A stretch of DNA of 64,000 nt. Source: Urophycis tenuis (Eukaryota > Chordata > Actinopteri > Gadiformes > Phycidae). The position numbers were made by a program, and so were the translations under genes. Each line of letters starts with the position of its first letter. Position 1 is the first letter of the stretch. Of this stretch, positions 25,401-39,300 are shown in pieces. Location: contig JAXIVH010000108.1 of assembly GCA_036785325.1 (NCBI GenBank), positions 259,001 through 323,000 of the forward strand, given 5' to 3'. The notes beneath the pieces were generated by a model. The model was not told the origin of the DNA, ran no database searches, and was given only the letters and a program-made list of their open reading frames with translations.

Positions 25401-28400
25401 CCGTGAAACCATCACACTATGGAAGTTGTACATACATGGTGTATCTCTGTGTCTCTCTCTATACACAGTACCTGAGAGAGATTCTGCATGCTATAAACTG
25501 TACCCCAGAGAGATACTGCATGCTATACACAGTACCCCAGAGAGATACTACATGCTATACACTGTACCCCAGAGAGATACTACATGCTATACACTGTACC
25601 CCAGAGAGATACTGCATGGTATACACTGTACCCCAGAGAGATATTGCATGCTGTACACTGTACCCCAGAGATACTACATGGTATACACTGTACCCCAGAG
25701 AGATACTGCATGCTGTACACTGTACCCCAGAGAGATACTGCATGCTGTACAAAGCACACTGGTGTTTTTTAGCAAACTGAAATGATGCATAAGCTCTACT
25801 GCTGTGCTCTTATCAGCTGGGAGGGGAACCAGGAAAAGGACTTTGGTCAGCGCAGGAAGAGGACCCGCGGTCCACCACTGAGAAACACTTTGATTCCATA
25901 ATACACATAATTCCCTGGCAGCAGTAGAGAGACAATGCTACTTGTCTCCCTCGTCCGCTGTACTTTGTGACTGATTGGTAAGCCACTGATTCTCGGGAAC
26001 ACAGCAGAAGGAAACATCCTGGCTGAAGAGGTGGGGACAGCGCGGTACCTCCACAATGCTGTGCTCATCCAGAACCTCAACGCTGGGCTGTCAGCCTGTG
26101 GGGTCCCAGAGCACCCTGTGTTCTCACCGGAGATCCCCATTGCAACTTAATCCAGGAGAAATCTCCCGTAATCCCTGAATAACACTCAAGTGAACAGTCC
26201 ACTGATCCACCAGCAATGGATCAGTGTACAGCTATCTGCAGAGATCTTGTATACACATAAATAAACGTTTTGTGAATGATCACCCTGATACAAAGCCAAA
26301 TGTGATTGAATGATTGTCATGGTTACGGTTAGGGTTAGGGTTAGGGTTAGAGGGTAGGGTACGTTAGGGTTAGTGGTTAGGGTTAGTGGATAGGGTTAGG
26401 GTAAATTAGGATCCCACAAAACTCAAGATTAGGATCTGACAGAGAAGTAAACCAAAGTGGGAAACTTTGGAGAGATTTTGGGTACAGAGATTTCTGTCTC
26501 TGATGCTTTCTTGGTGAAACAGAGATGGGCATACTTAGCCGCCAATGAATAATAAAGAAGTGCGAAGCGTCCAGTAATGTTAATCATGTGTAGGTCTTTT
26601 GAAGGAGGCAGTCAGGAAGCTAGCAGTGCAACAGGAAACCCTTCAACCCTCTTGCCTTTTAATCTCCGTTCTTAATGGAGATTAATTCCTTCAAGGCTCA
26701 ACTGAAACATCAGCATACTGCTGAAGAAAAACACAGACCCTGGAGAAGATCTGTACCCCATGTAACTACAGTAGCGCTGTTTTACCACACTACTAGTAAA
26801 TATAGTACTACTGTACTCACTACAAGTACTACAGACTGTTCAGGCTAACAGACTGTTCAGACCAACAGACTGTTCAGACTAACAGACAGTTCAGAGTAAC
26901 AGACTGTTTAGATTAACGTACTACAGACTGTCTAGACTAAAAGACTGTTTAGACTAACAGACTACAGACTGTTCAGACTAACAGACAACAGACTGTTCAG
27001 ACTAACAGACTGTTCAGACTTACAGACTGTTTAGACTAACGTACTACAGACAGTGTAGTCTAACAGACTGTTCAGACTAACAGACAAGTCAATGTGTAAC
27101 AGATTGCCTAGTCTAACGTACTATAGACTGTTTAGACTAAAAAACTACAGACTGTTCAGACTAACAGACGGTTTAGACTAACATACTACAGACTGTCTAG
27201 ACTAACGTTTAGACTAACAGACTACAGACCGTTCAGACTAACAGACTGTTCAGACTTACAGACTGTTTAGACTTACGTACTACAGACTGTTTAGTCTAAC
27301 AGACTGTTCAGACTAACAGACAAGTCAGTGTAACAGACTGCCTAGACTAACGTACTATAGACTGTGTAGACTAACAGACTGTTCAGACCAACAGACTGTT
27401 CAGACTAACATACTACAGACTGTCTAGACTAACGTTTAGACTAACAGACTACAGATTGTTCAGACTAACAGACTGTTCAGACTTACAGACTGTTTAGACT
27501 TACGTACTACAGACTGTTTAGTCTAACAGACTGTTCAGACTAACAGACAAGTCAGTGTAACAGACTGCCTAGACTAACGTACTATAGACTGTGTAGACTA
27601 ACAGACTGTTTAGACTAACAGACTGTTCAGACTAAGACTACAGACTGTTCAGACTAACAGACTGTTCACACCAACAGACTGTTCAGACTAACAGACAGTT
27701 CAGAGTAACAGACTGTTTGGACTAACGTACTACAGACTGTCTAGACTAACAGACTGTTTAGACTAACAGACTACAGACTGTTTAGACTAACGTACTACAG
27801 ACTGTCTAGACTAACAGACTGTTTAGACTAACAGACTACAGACTGTTCAGACTAACATACTACAGACTGTTCAGACTAACAGACTGACAGACTGTTCAAA
27901 TTCTCCTACGTGAGCCCCCTCTTCCAAGACCTCCAGTGGCTTCCTGTAGTGGCTCGCATCAAATTCAAGACAATGCTATTGGCCTACAAAGCCGTCATGG
28001 AACTACCCCTTGAGAGAAACTCAAGACCCACTTGTTCAGAGTTCATCTGAACCCTGCATAACCCTACCCTCATGCTCTTATTTGTTGTATGTCTTGGCAC
28101 TTTAAGCGCTCTTTGTAATTTGACACTTTGATCACTCATTGTAACTTGCCACTTAGTCAGAGATGTTGTATACTAGCAATGGTTAATCTACCAATTGAAA
28201 CGCTTGAAACCTGTTCTGGTGACTTTCTTACTGTATTAGCAGTAATGAAATGTTCCACCTTCTTATGACAAATGTACTCCTTGCAAGTCGCTTTGGATAA
28301 AAGCGTCTGCCAAATGCCCTAAATGTAAATGTAAATGTAACTAACATGGAAGACAGCTGTAGTGGAGGAAGTCAGTGGGGGGCAGTGACCACACAGATAC

Positions 28401-31400
28401 ACGGCTTCTCCTATCACTGTTATTCGGATGACACTCAACTGTTCCTCTCCTTCCCCCCCCTTAGACACTCTGATTGCAGCACACATCTCAGAATGCTTGG
28501 CAGACATCAGTGCTTGGACATCTGCGCATCAACTCAAAATCAATCTCGCAAAGACTGAGCTTCTCTTCATACCGGGGAAAGACTGCCTTCACAGGGACCT
28601 GCTGGTCTCGGTCGAGTGCATCAAAGTATCTGCCTCACCGACCGCAAGGAACCTGGGCGTAATAGTTGACAACCAACTGTCCTGCACTGCAAACATCACT
28701 GCAGTAACCCGCTCCTGTAGATTTGCTCTCTCGTTCTTAGCTGGACTCCCTGTAACCACAATTAAACCGTTGCAGCGGATCCAGAACGCTGCAGCGCGCC
28801 TCGTGTTCAACCGAAACAAATTCTCCCACGTGACCTCCCTCTTCCAAGACCTCTACTGGCTTCCTGTAGTGGCTCGCATCAAATTCAAGATGATGCTACT
28901 GGCCTACAAAGCCGTCAATGGAACTGCCCCTTCCTAACTCCAAACATAGGTGAAACACCACGCCCCTGCTCAAGCACTCCGTTCAACTACCTCAGCTGGT
29001 CAACTTGTACCGCCATCACTAAAAGGAGGAAAAGGTCGAATGGCGAAATCTCAACTCTTCTCCGTTTTGGCACCGCAGTGGTGGAACGAGCTCCCTGCCA
29101 ATGTCAGGACTGCAGTCACTCCCCATCTTCTGGAACAAAATCAAGACCCACTTGTTTAGAATTCATCTGAACCCTGCATAACCCTACCCTCGTGCTCTTA
29201 TTTGTTGTATGTCTTGGCACTTTGATCGCTCATTGTAATTGGGCACTTTGATCGCTCTTTGTAACTTGGCACTTAGTCAGAGATGTTGTATACTAGCAAT
29301 GGTTAATCTAACAATTGAAATGCTTGAAACTTGTTCTGGTGACTTTCTTACTGTATTAGCAGCAATTAAATGTTTCACCCTCTTATGACAAATGTACTCT
29401 TTGTAAGTTGCTTTGGATAAAAGCGTCTGCTAAATGCCCTAAATGTAAATGTAAATACTAGCAGTCGTGTAGTTAATAAGCCCATCCAATCTGGTTGGAG
29501 AATATCTCCAGCCTTAGACTGAGCATCCAGCCTTACTTCCTAACAGAAGGGGCAGCCTTCAGTAAGAAGGTAGTGAAACATGACAGTTCCTGTAGGCTAT
29601 CCCTGCTGGATGACTAGTTGGAAGACACCCTGCAGTCTGTCCGCCCCCTGAAACCCGCCCACAAAGCACTGCCCCCTGAAGTCCCTCGCTGACGCCCTGC
29701 CCCCCTGGAGCCCTGCCCCTGAAACCCTGCCCCACTGCTGCCCAGAGCACCACTGGTTGGTTGTTTTGTTCAAAGCAATGATGAACGTGTCCTCCTCGGG
29801 TCTACAGGCCGAGAGTGAAGCAGATCACATTGACAAAATGGCGGAAGATGGCGCCAGTGTGTGAGGCGTTCCGTCAGCTGCTCCCCATACTCTGTGTGTT
29901 TTTACTGTTTTTAACACTTGTTGCACATAATGTTGACTCCTTGCTGGTGTATGATCGCCAAACGTTGATAGATCTGAGAAGTTCTGCTGAAGATCTGGTC
30001 AACTTAGATCATTATGATCAGAAAACGCCGCCACCTTTCCTGTCGGTCGTCCCGGCACACCTCTGCCGCACGTCAGCGCCACTCCCTCAGCGAAAACGCC
30101 ACCGCCGCCGGGGTAAGCGTGGTGGCCGCCTGGTGAGGCTGAGGGCCGGGTTGGTGCGTACTGACCGTGGCGGATATGAAACGGTGCCTCGCCTTTGTGT
30201 CTCTCGGCGTTGGCTGGACCCTGTCGCTGTCTGCCTGGTACCGGTATCCGGTTCGGATGATCTGTCCCTCCCCCGTGGACCCTGCCCTCCTTGTCCGCGC
30301 TGGCGCGGAGTGGATCCGAGGAACCTGCGGCCTCTCCGCCGGGATTCACCATCACCGGCCTGCCCAGATCCGCCGCCTAATGCCAGGCTTGGCCTGGTTA
30401 ACGCAAGATCGCTTGCGAATAAAACTTTCATCCTGAAGGATTTCTTTACATCTCATCAACTGGATTTCCTCTTTGTCACCGAGATGGCTAATTTCAGGCC
30501 CATTTCTAAACTGTTGTTCTTTTCAAAAATCTTAGAGAAGATTGTCTACACTCAGCTCATGGACTTTTTAAATGAACAAAATGTACTCGAAATGTTCCAA
30601 TCTGGTTTTAAAACACTGCATAGCACAGAGTCAGCGCTTTTAAGGGTTTTTAACAACATCCTTTTAGCCACTGACTCTGGGCACTGTATTATCCTTGTGC
30701 TCTTAGACCTAACTGCTGCATTTGATACTGTCGACCATGACATCCTGATAAATCGCTTGGAGCACTGGGTGGGCATCAGGGGCTCAGCACTGGACTGGTT
30801 CAGGTCCTACCTGTCTCATCTGACTTTTTGTGTCAGCCTTGGTGACTCTGTGTCCTCCACTGCTCCTCTCTCGTGTGGGGTTCCACAGGGGTCAGTGCTG
30901 GGCCCTCTCTTATTTTCTTTGTACCTTCTCCCACTTGGTTCTATTCTAAGGAAGCACGGCATGCAATTCCACTGTTATGCTGACGACACTCAGATATATG
31001 TACCACTCAAAAAGGCTGAGTCATTCTCCACTCAGCCTTTGTTAAACTGCTTAGAGGATGTCAAGGCCTGGATGGCTCTTAACTTTTTAAGTTTTAATGA
31101 AAAAAAGACTGAAGTTGTGGTATTCGGTGGCACCTCTGTGCCCACCTCAGTTAGTCTGGGTCCTCTAGCACAGTACACCAAACCCATAGTACGCAATCTG
31201 GGCGTGCAGGTAGATGTGGACCTTAAGTTTGATAGCCAGATAAAAGCTGTGGTGAAATCAAGTTTCTTCCAGTTAAGGCAGTTGGCAAAGATAAAACCTC
31301 TTATCCAAAGAAAGCACTTCGAAACGGTAATTCATGCCTTTGTGACCACAAGGCTCGACCACTGTAATGCACTTTATATGGGGGTTAGTGGGACCTCTGT

Positions 31401-33281
31401 CGCTCGGCTTCAATTAGTTCAAAATGCTGCTGCACGTCTTTTAACTGGCACTAGAAAGTATGAGCACATTTCAGCGATTTTATCGTCACTCCACTGGCTA
31501 CCCATCCATTTTAGAATTCATTTTCAAATTATTTTATTTGCTTTTAAATCTTTAAATGGTCTTGGCCCATCATACCTCTCTGAGCTTCTCCACCCCTACA
31601 CGCCCAGTCGATCCCTCAGGTCAGCTGACCAGCTGCTCCTGAGGGTTCCAAAAACCCGACTGAAGCTCAGAGGGGACCGAGCTTTTTCGGTTGCGGCTCC
31701 AAGACTTTGGAACGGTCTGCCGTTGCACATCAGACAGGTTTCCTCTCTGTCTGATTTTAAAACCCTTCTTAAAACGCACCTTTTTTCCTTGGCTTTTAAC
31801 ACCATATAAGTTGTTGATTTTATGTGCTCATACTTTTTATCGTTTTTTTAATTCCTTTATCTCTGTGGTTTTCCTATTTATGTATTTATTATGCTTTACT
31901 GTATTTTATTGTACTGTACAGCACTTTGGAAACCGTTGTGTTTATCTAAACTGTGCTTTATAAATAAAATGGATTGGATTGGACAACAGATATTTGGATA
32001 TATATACATCATGACGTTCATTATGACCTCCAAACACAGGTTCATTATGACCTCCACACAGGTTCCTCGCCCTACAGGGAAATCATGTGAACTGACAAAC
32101 AACTAAATTTGATCTGAGAACAAAAATCCAAATTGAGCACTAAGGCTTGCAGTGCCAACGGAGCCTGAGATGAAAGGCACTGACACTGTACAGCTCTGTC
32201 TGCACCGACACTGTACAGCTCTGTCTGTACCGCCACTGTACAGCTCTGTCTGCACTGACACTCACACTGCAGAGCTCTGTCTGCACTGACACTGTAGAGC
32301 TCTGTCTGCACTTACACTGTAGAGCTCTGTCTGTATTGACACTGTACATCTCTGTCTGCACTGACTCTGTAGAGCTCTGTCTGTATTGACACTGCACATC
32401 TCTGTATGCACTGACACTGTACATCTGTCTGCACTGACACTGTAGAGCTCTGTCTGTATTGACACTGCACATCTCTGTCTGCACTGACACTGTACATCTC
32501 TGTCTGCATTGACACTGTAGAGCTCTGTCTGTATTGACACTGTACAGCTCTGTCTGCACTGACACTGTAGAGCTCTGTCTGTATTGACACTGTACAGCTC
32601 TGTCTGCACTGACACTGACATCTCTGTCTGTATTGACACTGTGCAGCTCTGTCTGCACTGACATTGACACTGTACATCTCTGTCTGCACTGATACTGACC
32701 CTGTAGAGCTCTGTCTGTACCGACACTGTACAGCTCTGTCTTGACAGGCAGGGCTGTGTGTGTGTGTGTGTGTGTGTGTGGCTACCTGTATGTGTCTTAG
32801 CGTAACCTTGCTTCATAGCCAAGCTGAAGAGATTGATTTTCAACTCATTTAATGCATTTAAGCAGCAGTATCTAACCCTAACTGTTACCGTAACCCTGAC
32901 CCTGACGACCCTGACCCTAACCTTAACCCTAACGTTTAAAAACAAACCTCTTCTCTTAAGCCTACGACCTCCCCTATCCATTACCCTAACCATCCCCTCC
33001 CTTGCCCTCTCCCCTCCTCATGCCCCGCCACCCCCTCATCCCACCCACCACTCTCCCCTGCATCTCGGCCCATTGGACTGCTATTGCTCCTGTCCTGTCC
33101 TTATGTCTGGTCTTGGATGTCTTGTCTTGTGTATGTATGTACCTCTGTATGTATGTATGTATGTATGTATCTATGTATCTCTGTATGTATGTAAATATGT
33201 GGTACTGTCATCTTTCTTTGTTCTTTGTTCCATTTTGTAAGCGACTTTGGGTCTCTGAAAAGCGCTATACAAATAAAATGA

Positions 33282-33320
<39 letters not shown>

Positions 33321-36300
33321 AATAATAATAACCCTGACCCTGAAACTAAAAATCTTAGTTCCCCTCATGAAAGACACTCAACAGGTCATGGTATTCCAGA
33401 AACAATCTTTTGAACTTTACCAGCGTTTACCGTCTAGTACAGGACATAGAAACATCCATCAGCATTATTATGGTCATAGTGAGTCATCAGAAGAATGTTT
33501 TAAGAGGAGGAGGAACACATAGTTAAGACTTGGTTGAATGTGCTAATTAAGTGTTTCGAAGAATGACTTCAAACCCTTTCTTTGATTTGCATTGCTGATA
33601 TTTTACAGCATTAAATGGAAATATAGTGTACATTTCAAATGATATGCAAAAAGTGTTCTCTTCAGTCTTTCACATGCAGATCACATGACCACTAATGTCA
33701 ACTGAAGCCTGTTCTCCATGTCTCAAATATACTCGGGATACACAGCTCGTTTAGAAGGTTTACTGAAAGGAAACAAACATGCCTAATGGTCTCTAAACAC
33801 AGCCCACTAGAAGACCAGCGCTCCAGACATGAAGGAAACAGCAGCGTCTGAACAACACATCAGCTGACTACCTGCTAGCCAAGCACTGGAACTAGAAGTT
33901 CATGAGTTAGGTGTGTGACAGCTCCCAGCACCAACGCTTCTACAGCAGCAACAGACGGAGGAAAAAACTAAACTGCTTGATTCCTTCAGTGTTTACTAAG
34001 GCCTTACAGCCATCCAGCTCCAGAACCTTCAACCATCTAGCTCAATAATCTTGTCATTCATATCAGCTCAGGATGCTGACCACACATCCAGGGGAGTTTC
34101 AATGCTCACCACACATCCATAGGAGTTTGAAGGCTCACCACACATCCATAGGAGTTTGAAGGCTCACCACACATCCATAGGAGTTTGAAGGCTCACCACA
34201 GATCCATAGGAGTTTGAAGGCTCACCACACATCCATAGGAGTTTGAAGGCTCACCACACATCCAGAGGAGTCCAGTTTCCGGTCTGAAATGCAGCGGAAG
34301 TTGCGACTGCAGCCGCCGTTGTCCTTGGAGCAGTCTCTGACTGGGCCGAACGAGTCCAGCAGAACCTCTAGACTGTCGAATGATGAGCTGATCATCAGCT
34401 CCTCACTGGGAACCAGAAATCAGAACAAACATCTGTACTGTTCTTTGACATGCATGAATATTGTCCTTTCCTTTCTGCTGCTTCCTATTTGTATGTGCTG
34501 TACTTTCATAGGCAAACATGGGCCTGCATCTCCCAGGACCCCAGAAAGAATACATTCTGCTACTATGGTAAGAGACAGTGTATACAAGGGCCTTTTTCTC
34601 TGATTAAAAAGAAAAATAAAGACATGGTAACATTAACGTCTTCATTAGAATGCATGTACATGTTTATGTATGTAGAAAACGATAAGGTACACAATTTAAT
34701 TTTATGGACCGCTGGAGCAATTAAATAAATCACTACCTTTTTTGTACAAAAAAGGCTAAATACAAGCTGCTTGTTTTGCTGCTGTCTGGCCAAACTAAAT
34801 CGTGATCTACACCTCAATTAGCAGCCCCATTAAATCCACTGGGAGGGCCCCAGAGATGCGTCAACACTTCAGGACAATTCATCCTGTTAGACAGAAAAAA
34901 AATGGAATCCACCCAATGGCCGAGTCTTACCCTGCAATTTCCTTTGCATTAAACATATCTTTAGATACATATAAGTTATCTCAAATCCCAGTGAACACTG
35001 TGATATTGTAATAACAGCAACATGGCTTAGAGTGTGACTTAAAGCATGACTTAAAGCTAAATGAATGCGATTTTGTTACAGTCAAATACATCCAACTGGA
35101 TAGTGGCCTTTTCTGAATTCCGCTCAATATTTGGCCAAGAAAAGGCATTTTACAACTAATGTTTCCCTGTCTCTTAGTTACTTACAGCTGCTACCTGGAT
35201 GGTCCATCTCACTGACTATGGGTGCAGGATTAGGTGTCTTATCAACACTGCTCTGGACATAGACCCTACTGAAGGGTGCTGTCTTAAGTCAGATATAGGT
35301 ATATTAGTATATAAGTATAGGTATAGGACATAGGTATTAGTAAATGGAAGGTATAATAGTATAGGTATGGGACATCAATATTAATAGAGGACATAGGTAT
35401 TAGCAGAGGACATGGGTATTAGTAGAGGACATAGGTATTAGTAGAGGATATAGGTATTAGTAGAGGACATGGGTATTAGTAGAGGATATAGGTATTAGTA
35501 GAGGACATAGGTATTAGCAGAGGACATGGGTATTAGTAGAGGACATAGGTATTAGTAGAGGATATAGGTATTAGTAGAGGACATAGGTATTAGCAGAGGA
35601 CATAGGTATTAGTAGAGGATATAGGTATATTAATAAAGGTATAGGACAAAGGTATTAGTAGAGGATATAGGTATATTAGTATAGGTATAGGACATAGATA
35701 TTAGTAGAGGATATAGGTATAGGACATAGGTATTAGTAGAGGATATAGGTATATTAGTATAGGTATAGGACATAGGTATTAGTAGAGGATATAGGTATAT
35801 TAGTATAGGTATAGGACATAGGTATTAGTAGAGGATATAGGTATATTAGTATAGGTATAGGACATAGGTATTAGTAGAGGATATAGGTATAGGACATAGG
35901 TATTAGTAGAGGATATAGGTATATTAGTATAGGTATAGGACATAGGTATTAGTAGAGGATATAGGTATATTAGTATAGGTATAGGACATAGGTATTAGTA
36001 GAGGATATAGGTATATTAGTATAGGTATAGGACATAGGTATTGCTGTTCTCCATAAACTATCCCTACCCATCACTGAACTGAACCTCAACCTCCCATCTA
36101 TCTAATCCTTTGAATACCTCGCCTTCTCCCTCCCCAACTCTATTACCTCTGTTCTCATCTACCGTCCCCCAAAGCCACACCCGTCTTTTCTCTCAGAACT
36201 CACAGAACTCCTCACCATCCTCTCTCCCCTCCCGCCTTCTACTCACCGGTGACTTCAACATCCACATCGATCAGCCCACTGCCCCACTGACGCCTGATTT

Positions 36301-39300
36301 CCTCTCTCTCCTGGACTGTTTCCATCTAACCCAACACATCCAGTCCACACCCTGGACATAGTCTGCTCCTCCTTCCTTCCCATATCCAACCCCCATCCTC
36401 TCCTCTTCCCACTATCTGATCATCTCTGCATCCTCTTCTCCGCCCCTTTACCTTCACCTCATAATCCCAAAAAACGCACCATCTCCTACGGCAACATCAA
36501 GGCAGTCAACCCACACACACTCTCCCAGCTCATATCCTCTGCCTTTCCCCCTGACTCCGCCCCCTCTTCTCCTGATGACTATGCCACCACGTTCAACACC
36601 ATGCTCTCTGACGCCCTGGACTCCCTTGCCCCCTGGAAAACTTCCTCTGTCTCATTCACCAACTCTGCCCCCTGGTACACCGCTGAACTCTGCACCATGA
36701 AGCAAACTCGCCGTCAACTTGAACGCCTCTTCAAAAGAACCGCCTCACTGTACACACCGAAGTCTTCAAACATCACATATCCTCCCACCGTGACACTCTC
36801 CTTGCTGCCAAATCCGCCTACTTCTCATCCCTCATTAACAGCACCAACCGAAACCCCCGCACCCTGTTCTCCACCGTCACCAAACTGCTCCAGCCACCGG
36901 CCATCAATCCAACCTTCTCCCCCGACCTCTGTAACTCTTTCCTCCTTGCCTTCAACAACAAAATCTCTCAAATCAACAGCTCCCTGACTGCCACTGTCCG
37001 TACCTCCTTCTTCCCCACCTCTCCTCCCTCACTACACCTACTTTCCTGACCTCCCACCCTTCCCTCCTCTCACTGCCTTCTCCCCTGTTGACTCCTCCCA
37101 CCTCCTGGACGTCACCGCATCATCATCGCATCCAAGACAACCACCTGGCCACCTGATGAGGGCCTCCTGGCCCTCATCAAGGCCTGCCTCACTGTCCTCC
37201 TCCCTCACCTCACCACCTTCTTCAACCAGTCTCTATCCCTTGGTCACTTTCCCACTGCCTACACACTCGCCTCCATCACCCCAATCCTTAAAAAGCCCAC
37301 CCTGGACCCAGCCAACCTCTCCAACTACCGCCCCATCTCCAACCTCCCGTTCCTCTCCAAAACCCTCAAATGCATCGTCACTGCCCAACTCCACACCCAT
37401 CTCCAGTCCAATAACCTCTACGAACCCCTCCAGTCTGGATTACGCCCCCTTCACAGCACCGAAACCGCCCTTGTTAAAGTCATTCATAATCTCCTCACCT
37501 CTGCAGACCTTTGACACTGTGAACCACTCCTTCAAAGGATACGCCAACAGGGTGTTGAGGGCACTGCACTCGACTGGGTCTCACAGGGGGTCCCTCAAGG
37601 TCATTCCTCGGACACCTCTTCTTCATCTGCTACCTCGTCCCCCTTGGTCACATCATCCACACACTCAACCTGGACTTCCACTGTTACGCCGACGACACCC
37701 AGATATATATCAGCACCAAACTCACCCAAAACCTTCCCCTCACCCACATCAAAACGTGCATCTCAACAATAAAATCATGGCTGACCCACAACTTCCTCCA
37801 ACTCAACAGCGATAAAACAGAGCTCCTCCTCATAGGCACCAAATCCAACCTCAATAAAACGGGACCCATCTCACTCACCATCGGCACCTTGACCATCACT
37901 CCCTCCCCCTGGCACGCAATCTCGGCGTTATCCTGGATCCCACCCTCTCCTTTGATCTCCACGTCAGCTCCATTGTCAAGACCTCCTACTTCCACCTCCG
38001 CCGCATCGGCAAAATCAGACACTTCTCTCCCCCTGCTGCCGAATCCCTCATCCACGCCTTCATCTCCTCCCGTCTCAACTATTGCAACTCCCTCTTCATT
38101 GGCATCACCTGTCATTCCCTCCATAGACTCCAACTGGTCCAGAACTCTGCTGCCGCCCTCCTTACCCACACCCGGTCCTGTGAACACATCACCTCCATTG
38201 GCTCCCCATCAAACAGTGCATCATTTTCAAGACACTCCTCCTCACCTTCGAAGCCCTCCACCACTTGACCCCCCCTACCTGTCTGACCTCCTCATCCCTC
38301 ACCGCCCCACACGTACCCTCCGATCCTCCTCCACTCTCTCCCTCACATTACCCAGATAAAAACTCAGATCCTTTGGCGACAGAGACTTCTCCTGTACAGC
38401 ACCCCGACTCTGGAACTCTCCCCCAACCTGTCTGTGACTCACCCTCACTCCTCACATTCAAGTCCCGTCTGAAAACCTTCCTCTTTTCCCAAGCCTATGA
38501 CCTCCCCTACCCATAACCGCTGTCCTGTCCCTCCCCCCGTATTCCACTCCATCTTGCTTTTGTTGTCTCTCCCTCGTCCCACCCCGTTTGTCTCTACACC
38601 CTATCTTTGTATGTGTCCTTGGGTCATTGAAAGGCGCAATATAAATCCAATGAATTATTATTATTATTATGTTAGTATAGATATAGGACATATGTATTAG
38701 TAGAGGACAGGTATATTTGCATAGGTATTAGTAAATGACAGGTATATTAGTATAGGTATAGGACATATGTATTAGTAGAGGACATAGGTATGTTGATCTG
38801 AGGGCTGCCCTACCGTACATCCACTGCGTCCTCCATCACAGTCATATCCGTCTTGCATTTAGCCGAGGGGTTGATTGCCAGCTCAGCAGGGGGGATAACA
38901 AAGCTCTTGCTCAAGGGCAGCCACATTCCCTCACCCAGAGTATAGGTGAACCTACGACAAGAGGAAGCATGGTGAACATGGGGATAGCTAAAGCAGTAAA
39001 GAGATAGCCTTTACAGATAGCCCCTGGTGTATATTTACAGATAGCCCCTGGGTGTAACTTTACAGATAGCCCCTGGGTGTAATTTTATAGACAGCCCCTG
39101 GGCGTAATTATGTAGAAGATTCTGGTGTAAAAAGATTTACCATTCATTCCACAGGTTCCAAATGTGAATAAATCCATAAACTGGTAAAACACAGGTGAAA
39201 CCCTGACAAACATGTGATAGTAACATGTTCTCATACAAAACATGAGAACACAGACACTCAGTACGTTTACATGCAGCAAGAAATTCGAATTTCTAATCGT

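Noticed and set aside
25080..25757. Regular 32-bp direct repeats resembling a CRISPR array.
   Set aside because: The repeats are contiguous tandem units without unique spacers, in an obvious vertebrate intron with no cas genes.
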